Positions 5,968-12,086 of a stretch of 13,827 nucleotides of DNA are shown piece after piece. Made by a program: the position numbers and the translations under genes. Each line of letters begins with the position of its first letter. Positions within the stretch are counted from its first letter, which is position 1. The notes beneath the pieces were generated by a model that worked only from the letters and a program-made list of their open reading frames with translations, searched no databases and was not told the DNA's origin. Origin of the DNA: an uncultured Bacteriovorax sp. (lineage in GTDB: Bacteria > Bdellovibrionota > Bacteriovoracia > Bacteriovoracales > Bacteriovoracaceae); NCBI GenBank assembly GCA_946482295.1, contig CAMLRB010000088.1, forward strand, positions 1-13,827. Reading direction: 5' to 3'.

Positions 5968-7272
5968 ATGGAAAAAAAAATTCCTCTAAATTCTCTTGAA
6001 AAATTCATGCTCGCTCATGAATCGGAATTCATTAGCTATAACTCTCAAATTTGCATTGAATTTTATGGTGATGTGAAATTAGAAGAATTCAAGCAAGCAC
6101 TGCTTTTTTCTATAAAATCTATTCCTCTGCTTCGAAGTAAGGTTAAGATTGGCTTTTTTAATTTTGAGCGAACTTACCTGACAGATCATTCATGGAATTG
6201 TGATGAAGTTTTAGAAATTAAAAATGAGATGTTGACCCAAGTAGAGCTCGATCAATTTTGCAACCGAAAATTTGATCTAAAAAAAGGTCCATCTTTTAAG
6301 TTTTTACTTACAAAAACATTAACAAATAAAAATTTACTCATCTTTAATGTTCATCATTCACTTTGCGATGCCGCGGGACAGTTTCACTTATTAGAAGAAA
6401 TTTTTCGTACAATGGAGAATATGCCTATTCGTGCAGGGGCACTATCCGATAAAGTTTTTCGTTACCGCAACCTCTGGACCTTTATGGGGAAAAAGTGGTT
6501 CTCTAAACAATTGGTGGAGAATTTTAAACCTCTCTCGAAACAACGTCAGTATCAGATGGCCACCCTCATCGATTATCCGGATAGAAAAGAAAGATTTGTA
6601 ACTTCTCAAACAGTTTATTTGTCACCAGAACAGCAGACAATAATTCGCGAAATGTGTAAAAAATATGAGATTAGCATTACAGAATATCTCACGTGGTGCT
6701 GCTTTAGAGCAATTGACCAATCTCTTCGAAGACGAGGAGATGTAAAAACACCGATCATGGTTTATCTTCCAAAAACATTGAGACCTCTTTTAAAGATAAG
6801 ATACTCACTTCAAAACATATTGAGCACTGTGCTAATTGTCGGGAAGAGAGAAGAGGTTTATTCGGAAAAATTTTTAGGAAAAGTTAAACACGCTATTATC
6901 TCTCATAAAATGGATAAAGCTGCAAAGTTCATTTTTGGTTCCTTAATGTATTGCTCTCTTTTTAGACCAAAAAAACTTCAAGAATATTTTAGAAGACTGG
7001 ATCAAGATTCAACTTCAATTACATCGTCACTGCTCATCAGTGCTGGATTAGTTCCACGCTCTTTCACATTTCCATCTGGCTGGATGGAGATATCAGTTTG
7101 GGCTAGAGGAACAATGTTAAAATCCCCTGGGATTGGAGTCATATTTACTGGTGTGCAGGGAGCAGAGTCAATCACGCTTGAATACTTAAAAGATCTCACT
7201 GAGTCTTCGACGATAGAACACTTTAAAAAAGATTTGATAACTGAACTATTGGAAACGAATAAATTTCAGTGA
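5968..7272 (+). CDS. HHxxxD acyltransferase (condensation / wax-ester-synthase-like fold), paralogue 2
   Basis: This 434-residue protein is paralogous to the product of 3872-5125. It has the same overall length, an N-terminal IPLNSLEKFMLAHE segment, the catalytic NVHHSLCDAAGQFH motif (His129-His130, Asp134) and the C-terminal ARGTMLKSPGIG block. The usual Gly after the catalytic Asp is Ala, an uncommon but tolerated variation in HHxxxD enzymes. A YLPKTLRPLLKIRYSLQN stretch parallels YITKSMRFELKAMRALQN in paralogue 1. Family knowledge suggests acyl transfer from a thioester to an alcohol or amine in the cytoplasm or at the membrane surface. It could equally be a non-acylating condensation-fold protein. 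Two diverged copies around one DGAT2-like gene suggest successive acylations of one product. The start is ATG 5968, directly downstream of an extended -10. The 3' end overlaps the nagB-II stop by 7 bp. Confidence 0.72.
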   Translation: MEKKIPLNSLEKFMLAHESEFISYNSQICIEFYGDVKLEEFKQALLFSIKSIPLLRSKVKIGFFNFERTYLTDHSWNCDEVLEIKNEMLTQVELDQFCNRKFDLKKGPSFKFLLTKTLTNKNLLIFNVHHSLCDAAGQFHLLEEIFRTMENMPIRAGALSDKVFRYRNLWTFMGKKWFSKQLVENFKPLSKQRQYQMATLIDYPDRKERFVTSQTVYLSPEQQTIIREMCKKYEISITEYLTWCCFRAIDQSLRRRGDVKTPIMVYLPKTLRPLLKIRYSLQNILSTVLIVGKREEVYSEKFLGKVKHAIISHKMDKAAKFIFGSLMYCSLFRPKKLQEYFRRLDQDSTSITSSLLISAGLVPRSFTFPSGWMEISVWARGTMLKSPGIGVIFTGVQGAESITLEYLKDLTESSTIEHFKKDLITELLETNKFQ

Positions 7273-8288
7273 GTTTTAGTTACTTTCGACAAGTGCTTTG
7301 GCTCGTCTGGATTAAAGCCTAACTCGCGAGATAATTTCTCCACCATAATGTAAAAAGACTGCACAGATGTCAGAATATCTAATTCTTCACATTGGGTTGA
7401 AGTGATTTCAAGTTGCTTTTCTTTTACGAATGAAGGAGCAGCTAGAATGACATTAGCACCTCTCGCTTTCATATCTTCAGCGAGATCGAGCATGCTATGA
7501 AGGGCTGGACCGCGATTAGCAAATATGAGGAGAGGATAACCTTCTTCGATTAAGGCCTGAGGACCGTGTTTGATTTCAGCGGCACTAAAAGCTTCTGCCT
7601 GAATGGAACATGTTTCTTTGAACTTAAGTGCGACCTCAAGAGCAAGTGACAGTCCATATCCACGACCAACGACCATAATTCTCTTGGCCTTCACAAAACT
7701 AGGAATGGCCTCTGACCAACTATTTTTTTGAGCAGTCATCATTTCGTCTGGAAGATGCTTGAGGGCAGAGAGAAGTTTTTCATTTTTAGACCAATGGCCG
7801 ATGAGATGAGCTGAAGCAGATAGTGATGCCATGAAGCTTTTTGTAGCCGCAACAGATTTTTCAGCACCAGCATTTAATGGAATTAGAAGTTTTGCTTTTT
7901 TTGCGAGAGGAGAACTGATGTCATTCACAAGTGCAACTGTTGGAGACTTTTTTTCATTGAAGTAATCGATTGGACCGAGAACATCAGGACTTTGTCCGGA
8001 TTGAGAGATGGCGATACCTACAGCGCGAGAGACGTTAAGTTGAGCCTTATAAAGAGTGAGTATGGATAATGATAAAGTAGTAGGTAACAATCCCAGCTTC
8101 TCCATCGCTAAATAATTCATAAACTGGGCTGCATGATCAGAACTTCCACGAGCAATGCTTACAAGAGAATAGGGATCAAATTGTTGCAACTGTTGAGCAG
8201 CTTCTAAAATGATTTTATCATTAAGTTTTAGCTGGTTTTCTATAATTGATGGAGCTTCATGCGCTTCATTGTACATTTTTGTATTCAT
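7266..8288 (-). CDS. nagB-II: SIS-type glucosamine-6-phosphate deaminase (NagB-II)
   Basis: It converts glucosamine-6-phosphate to fructose-6-phosphate plus ammonia in the cytoplasm, the last step of GlcNAc use. The 340-residue protein has two SIS sugar-phosphate isomerase domains. Domain 1 shows ARGSSDHA (46-53), the phosphate-binding SQSGQSPD (95-102) and SVAATKSF (145-152). Domain 2 shows VGRGYGLSLALEVALKFKE (207-225) and EAFSAAEIKHGP (232-243), with Glu238 and His241. The C-terminus reads NPDEPKHLSKVTKT, typical of the deaminase branch rather than GlmS. There is no N-terminal glutamine amidotransferase domain and no Cys at position 2, so it cannot be a complete GlmS. It overlaps nagA by 4 bp (ATGA) and is last in the operon, which matches its place in the pathway. 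Close alternatives are AgaS-type deaminases for galactosamine-6-phosphate or FrlB-like enzymes; the NagA neighbour favours NagB. Confidence 0.85.
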   Translation of the reverse strand: MNTKMYNEAHEAPSIIENQLKLNDKIILEAAQQLQQFDPYSLVSIARGSSDHAAQFMNYLAMEKLGLLPTTLSLSILTLYKAQLNVSRAVGIAISQSGQSPDVLGPIDYFNEKKSPTVALVNDISSPLAKKAKLLIPLNAGAEKSVAATKSFMASLSASAHLIGHWSKNEKLLSALKHLPDEMMTAQKNSWSEAIPSFVKAKRIMVVGRGYGLSLALEVALKFKETCSIQAEAFSAAEIKHGPQALIEEGYPLLIFANRGPALHSMLDLAEDMKARGANVILAAPSFVKEKQLEITSTQCEELDILTSVQSFYIMVEKLSRELGFNPDEPKHLSKVTKTH

Positions 8289-9373
8289 TTTTTTTGACCT
8301 TCAAGATAGACATCAATCAATTTAAATTCACGATCTAGCAAAACAAGATCTGAAAAGCATCCTACTTCAATAGTACCGCGATCTTTGAGACCCAAAAGTT
8401 GTGCTGGGATTTTTGAAAGTCGATTCGAACATTCTTCTGGAGTTAAGCCTAACTTAAGCATGTTTCGAAATGCTTGATCCATTGTGAGGGCACTGCCGGC
8501 AAGTGTGCCATCTTTTAAGCGAACACCGCCGAGACATTTATGAACAGTATGACTTCCCAATTTGTAGTCACCATCAGGCATCCCAGTAGCTGAAGTTGCA
8601 TCTGTGACAAAATATAAATTGGGGATGCAACGAAGTGCCGTTTTGATTGCTCCAGGATGGACGTGTTCTAAATCAGGAATGAGTTCAGCATATTGAGCAT
8701 GAGCAAGTGCCGCCCCCGTTATACCTGGTGAACGGTGATGGAACGAACTCATAGCATTGAAGAGATGTGTAAAACTCTTGGCCCCTTGTTCAATTGCCGC
8801 AAGTCCTTGTTCATAAGTGCCATTAGAATGTCCGATTTGGACTACGATATTCATTTTAACTAGATCAGCAATAATATCGATATGGTTAAAAACTTCAGGT
8901 GCTAGTGTAATGATTTTTATAGGAAAGATAGTGTGTAGTTCTTGGATCTCTTTTAATTTTGCTTCTCTTGCAAAGTTGGGTTGAGCACCAAGTTTTTGAT
9001 CACTGATGAAAGGACCTTCGAGGTGAACACCTAAAAGTTTAGCATTTTTTGGATTCGAACTTTCAGAATATTTTTTGAGTGCCTTAAATGTATTTAGCAG
9101 TTCTTCATGAGGAGCAGTCATCGTTGTTGCCAACAATGAAGTAGTTCCAAATTGTGAATGAATGGAAAAAATATTTTTTATTCCTTCATTTCCTTCCATG
9201 AAGTCATGTCCAGCCCCGCCATGAACGTGCAGGTCGATAAACCCAGGAACCATAAAAGGAAGTGTAGAATCTTCCCTTCCTAAAATAGTTATCTTTTGAA
9301 TTTTTTCATCAAAGTTTATTTCAGCGGATACTAATTGAGAGTTTTGAACAAAGTTGGCCTTGATTGTTTTCAT
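8285..9373 (-). CDS. nagA: N-acetylglucosamine-6-phosphate deacetylase
   Basis: It removes acetate from GlcNAc-6-phosphate to give glucosamine-6-phosphate in the cytoplasm. The 362-residue amidohydrolase is of normal length and complete. Its motifs in order are PGFIDLHVHGGAGHDF with His49 and His51 of the HxH metal motif, GVHLEGPF with metal ligand Glu119, IGHS with His182, THLFNAM with His203, and VTDAT with catalytic Asp258. Retaining HxH means it may bind two metals, as Bacillus-type NagA does, while E. coli NagA lacks that pair. The C-terminal strand (GTIEVGCFSDLVLLD) completes the small beta-sandwich domain. The start ATG overlaps the kinase stop and its own stop overlaps the next start, each as ATGA, so the three genes are translationally coupled. 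Confidence 0.95.
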   Translation of the reverse strand: MKTIKANFVQNSQLVSAEINFDEKIQKITILGREDSTLPFMVPGFIDLHVHGGAGHDFMEGNEGIKNIFSIHSQFGTTSLLATTMTAPHEELLNTFKALKKYSESSNPKNAKLLGVHLEGPFISDQKLGAQPNFAREAKLKEIQELHTIFPIKIITLAPEVFNHIDIIADLVKMNIVVQIGHSNGTYEQGLAAIEQGAKSFTHLFNAMSSFHHRSPGITGAALAHAQYAELIPDLEHVHPGAIKTALRCIPNLYFVTDATSATGMPDGDYKLGSHTVHKCLGGVRLKDGTLAGSALTMDQAFRNMLKLGLTPEECSNRLSKIPAQLLGLKDRGTIEVGCFSDLVLLDREFKLIDVYLEGQKK

Positions 9374-10266
9374 TTAATTAGACCATCATTGAATTGACGA
9401 ATCAGATAGAGCGCTCCGATTGTTGAATCGCCATGTGGAGCACGGTTACGTTCTTTAATTTTAATTGGTAAGTAATCAATTAGGGCTTCACCTAATCGAC
9501 CACAAATGGAAAGCGGTAGTAGTCCTTTCGGATCAAGAGTGTTGACCATATTCTCGATTTCCAATCCGGCCTTTGTGAGAAGCAGTTTAGCTTCTGGATC
9601 TTGTTGAGCGGACTGAAAAACGAGAGGAGCAAGTTTGGCAAATGCGTTCTGTCCTGATTGACCGAGCCAAGTGAGAAAACTTTCAGCATCTCCTCCGCAA
9701 AATTCCAAAACTTTTTTACTTAGTTCTCCTGAGGGAGTTCTGTGATCGAGAGCTTTTTGGGTAAGAGCACTTGCTTTTAATCCAAGCCAAGCACCACTTG
9801 CTTCATCTCCAGAAGGGAATCCCCAACCAGAAACGGAAACTCGTTCGCCTTGAGCATTCATGGCCATACCTACGCTGCCTGTTCCAACTGCAACGATAAC
9901 ACCTTCTTTCCCACTATGAGCACCAAGCAGAGTTGTGAAGCCATCAGTATCAACAATGATTTTTTTAAAACCAGGATTTCGTAAGTAAAATTCATTTTTC
10001 CAGATAACATTATTAGCACCGGATAATCCCAACCCAATTGCACATTCCGAAAGCATCGGGACTGGAAGATTGCCATTGTGAAAAGCTCGAGCAAGTGTAT
10101 CCAGAATAGAGCGCCAAGCACGCTCGATGCCTTGCCCGAGGGCAGATGGATCGCCATGAGCAGTTGCTAAAATTTGATGTTTAAGATCTGTGACTATAAC
10201 TCTCGTCCCAGTACCACCGCCATCTACGCCTATAAGAAATTTAACTGTTTTATCATGTATAACCAT
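9370..10266 (-). CDS. N-acetylglucosamine (or glucosamine) kinase, BadF/BadG/BcrA/BcrD ATPase family
   Basis: It is predicted to phosphorylate free GlcNAc (or GlcN) with ATP, feeding the NagA and NagB-II steps encoded just downstream. The 298-residue ASKHA-fold protein shows phosphate-1 motif GVDGGGTGTR (13-22), a catalytic-region VDTDG (105-109), phosphate-2 GTGS (128-131) and the family stretch GWGFPSGDEASGAWLG (147-162). It resembles GspK and NagK-II type kinases rather than ROK-family NagK, since the ROK Cys-rich zinc motif is absent. The presence of NagA implies that the acetylated sugar is the substrate, but glucosamine kinase activity cannot be excluded. A kinase instead of a PTS component suggests uptake of unphosphorylated sugar; no transporter or regulator gene is visible here. 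It is the first gene of the operon and has a strong promoter ending 6 nt before the ATG, with no Shine-Dalgarno. Confidence 0.85.
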   Translation of the reverse strand: MVIHDKTVKFLIGVDGGGTGTRVIVTDLKHQILATAHGDPSALGQGIERAWRSILDTLARAFHNGNLPVPMLSECAIGLGLSGANNVIWKNEFYLRNPGFKKIIVDTDGFTTLLGAHSGKEGVIVAVGTGSVGMAMNAQGERVSVSGWGFPSGDEASGAWLGLKASALTQKALDHRTPSGELSKKVLEFCGGDAESFLTWLGQSGQNAFAKLAPLVFQSAQQDPEAKLLLTKAGLEIENMVNTLDPKGLLPLSICGRLGEALIDYLPIKIKERNRAPHGDSTIGALYLIRQFNDGLIK

Positions 10267-10272
10267 GACTTA

Positions 10273-10301
10273 ATTTTATGGCCGTACATAATACGAGTCA
10301 A
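10273..10301 (-). promoter_or_regulatory. Promoter of the GlcNAc-catabolic operon (leaderless)
   Basis: On the - strand TTGACT (10301-10296), exactly 17 nt, then TAAAAT (10278-10273), then 6 nt and the kinase ATG (10266). The predicted +1 is the A of the start codon. No operator-like inverted repeat is obvious around it. Confidence 0.7.
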
Positions 10302-10357
10302 CGAATGCTATGAGTTGTTTGATCTAAGAGAAGTTGAGTAGAAGAGACAGAGATATA

Positions 10358-10390
10358 GGCGACAGCAGGATTGCTGTCGCCAGATTTTTT
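10358..10390. terminator. Rho-independent-type hairpin after the Cys-rich protein gene
   Basis: A perfect 10-bp inverted repeat, GGCGACAGCA / TGCTGTCGCC (10358-10367 and 10372-10381), has a 4-nt loop. Read on the + strand it is followed by AGA and six T (10385-10390), the last bases of which belong to the stop codon of the - strand gene. Read on the - strand, the direction in which the neighbouring gene is transcribed, the A-run precedes the hairpin and only a loose U-rich stretch follows. It probably terminates leftward transcripts imperfectly, or acts bidirectionally or as a 3'-end stabiliser. Confidence 0.65.
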
Positions 10391-11339
10391 ATTCGTTAAT
10401 TGTCAAAGAGTCGTTAGCACTAAACTCTGGCTGAACAGTGTTTAAAATTGATGCGCGATCAGTAATGACATCAAGATTTACTTTGAAAACATGTTTTTTC
10501 TTAGAATTAATTCCACCGAAAAGTTTTGAAAGATCAATTCTCACTTCGCCTTGAGATTCAGATGTTTTTGTAAAACTGAATTCTCCTGGATTTAAAACAC
10601 GATTAACAAGAGTTTCGTCTTCTCTTAGGAATTTTCTTCTTTCGACAAACAATCTTAAATTGAACTGAGAGTTTTTAGTGAGATCACCAGTTTTGAAAAC
10701 TAAGTTTTGTCCTTCAACTCTCATGTTTGAAATACCTTTACTCACCGGAGCAATTAATTCTGCAGTATTGGCAAATGTTAGGTTATAGACATAATCCTGA
10801 ATAAGAGTGTTTCCTTCACGTCTTTCAGTTGCATTTCTTTTCCCAAAAATCAGATGAGACGCACATGATCCTTCCGCTTTAAGTGATTCTCCAACTTGAA
10901 CAAATCTCACTTCGCAGTTGTCGAGGTTAAGATCTGACGATTTGTTTACTGTAACATTCGATTTTACGTTGTGGCTAAATACTTCATAAGGAACACGAAC
11001 TGTTTCATAACATGTGTATGGAACAGTTCTGTAAACTGGCTCCGAATGACAACGGTAAACAGAACGAGTTTCGCAAATTCTTCTCGACATGCGATCTTCA
11101 TAACAATATGTCTCTGGGTAATATTGGCAAACATTTCTATAGCCATCAAATTCTGTACGGTAACATGTTTTTGCTACAGATTCATTGCGGTACTCAGTTC
11201 TTGTTTGAACTGTATTTAATGTGAAATTAATTTGAGGATCATTATTAACAAGTGGAAGTGAATAACTGTCTGCTGTGGAAGCGTTAGCTGAGAGCATCGT
11301 CGCAAGAGCGAAACTTAAGGCTAGCATCATAGATTTCAT
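10389..11339 (-). CDS. Secreted Cys/Tyr-rich protein of unknown function
   Basis: I do not recognise a named family. The 316-residue product has a signal peptide (MKSMMLALSFALATMLSANA, likely cut after residue 20), so it is exported to the periplasm, cell surface or medium. Residues about 46-120 form a block dense in Cys, Tyr, Arg and Glu, with six Cys at 59, 71, 79, 89, 97 and 110 and repeating C-Y/E-x-R-like units (KTCYRTEF, TYCYEDR, RICETR, VPYTCYETVRVPYEV). Two further Cys at 142 and 159 give an even total of eight, suggesting disulfides. The rest is a beta-strand-rich region ending in acidic, polar residues. The block is reminiscent of the YTV-type Cys repeats of Planctomycetes, a visual likeness only. 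The gene has a conventional promoter and Shine-Dalgarno (AGGA, 6 nt before ATG) and is divergent from lolA. Confidence 0.8.
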   Translation of the reverse strand: MKSMMLALSFALATMLSANASTADSYSLPLVNNDPQINFTLNTVQTRTEYRNESVAKTCYRTEFDGYRNVCQYYPETYCYEDRMSRRICETRSVYRCHSEPVYRTVPYTCYETVRVPYEVFSHNVKSNVTVNKSSDLNLDNCEVRFVQVGESLKAEGSCASHLIFGKRNATERREGNTLIQDYVYNLTFANTAELIAPVSKGISNMRVEGQNLVFKTGDLTKNSQFNLRLFVERRKFLREDETLVNRVLNPGEFSFTKTSESQGEVRIDLSKLFGGINSKKKHVFKVNLDVITDRASILNTVQPEFSANDSLTINE

Positions 11340-11375
11340 ACTGTTTCCTTTGAAGGGTTACTAAAGTTCATCTGT

Positions 11376-11403
11376 TTTATAGAATCCGGTGTGAGAAAGT
11401 CAA
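11376..11403 (-). promoter_or_regulatory. Promoter of the Cys/Tyr-rich protein gene
   Basis: On the - strand TTGACT (11403-11398), a 16-nt spacer and TATAAA (11381-11376), giving a leader of about 30 nt before the ATG at 11339. An AGGA Shine-Dalgarno lies 6 nt before the ATG. This is a conventional leadered gene, unlike the leaderless ones elsewhere in the window. Confidence 0.7.
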
Positions 11404-11426
11404 TTATCAGAGAGGAGTGAGGATAA

Positions 11427-11455
11427 TTTACATGTTCTTGCATTCCCATTACTAT
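11427..11455 (+). promoter_or_regulatory. Possible lolA promoter
   Basis: TTTACA (11427-11432), a 17-nt spacer and TACTAT (11450-11455) would start transcription about 25 nt before the lolA ATG at 11487, leaving the Shine-Dalgarno GGAG (11474-11477) in the leader. The -10 is weak, so this is tentative. Confidence 0.4.
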
Positions 11456-11486
11456 GGAAGTGATTAAAAGTGCGTGGAGAAATATT

Positions 11487-12086
11487 ATGATTAAGACTCT
11501 TTTGACGGCCGGAACTTTATTGATTTCAAACGTATTGTTTGCAGATTTTTTGCCAACAGCATTTAGTTCAAAGTTTGAGCAGGAATACGTTAGTACTTTG
11601 AAAGGGAAAGTTAAAAAAGGACTAGGCACGATCGATTACAAATATCCAGGTCAAATTCGTTTTGAAACAACGACTCCAAGTCCTGTCATATTCACAAGTA
11701 ATGGAACGAAAGCATGGTATTATCGAGCGCCATTTATAGAAGGTGAGCAAGGCGAAGTTACAGAGATGGCCGCAAAAGATGGAGCTACTGTCTATATCAA
11801 ATTTTTTGATGCTCTCAAGAAAGGTTTAACTTCGAATGATTTTTACGAAGTTAAAGACACTACACTGACTTTTAAACCTAAAGCAAAAGCCGATTTAGGT
11901 ATCATCAATGCAAAACTATCATTCAAAAATAAATCTCAAAAGTTTGAGAATCTAGACACAATTGAACTCACAACGACTGATGGTAAAAATACAAAGATTA
12001 AATTTGTAGACCTCAATACTAGTCCAGCATTTGGGAATGATCGATTTAATTTCGTTACTCCTCCCAATACAAAGAAAGTTAATTAA
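11487..12086 (+). CDS. lolA: Outer-membrane lipoprotein carrier protein LolA
   Basis: This is a periplasmic chaperone that takes lipoproteins from the LolCDE transporter in the inner membrane and delivers them to the outer membrane. The 199-residue product has a signal peptide (MIKTLLTAGTLLISNVLFA) and then the LolA fold: FEQEY near the mature N-terminus, GLGTIDYKYPGQIRFETTTPSP (the conserved G-x-G, YKxPGxxRxE and P region), SNGTKAWYYRAP, and the C-terminal RFNFVTPPNTKKV that closes the barrel. I start at ATG 11487 because it opens directly on the signal peptide and has GGAG 9 nt before it. An in-frame ATG at 11454 would add 11 polar residues ahead of the signal peptide and has no ribosome site. 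The 3' end overlaps the convergent transglycosylase gene by 8 bp. Confidence 0.87.
   Translation: MIKTLLTAGTLLISNVLFADFLPTAFSSKFEQEYVSTLKGKVKKGLGTIDYKYPGQIRFETTTPSPVIFTSNGTKAWYYRAPFIEGEQGEVTEMAAKDGATVYIKFFDALKKGLTSNDFYEVKDTTLTFKPKAKADLGIINAKLSFKNKSQKFENLDTIELTTTDGKNTKIKFVDLNTSPAFGNDRFNFVTPPNTKKVN

Noticed and set aside
7266..8288. GlmS (glucosamine-6-phosphate synthase)
   Set aside because: The N-terminal glutaminase domain and its Cys are absent, and the C-terminus and operon context fit NagB-II.
10971..11224. Open frames on the + strand opposite the Cys-rich protein gene
   Set aside because: They mirror the repetitive coding strand, have no ribosome site and give low-complexity Cys/Ile-rich products, so I treat them as shadows.
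11454..11486. Upstream ATG of lolA
   Set aside because: It would place 11 polar residues before the signal peptide and lacks a Shine-Dalgarno; ATG 11487 has both.
11336..11629. A 97-residue - strand frame crossing the lolA start and its upstream region
   Set aside because: It runs antisense through the lolA signal peptide, shows no family features, and occupies the promoter of the Cys-rich gene.
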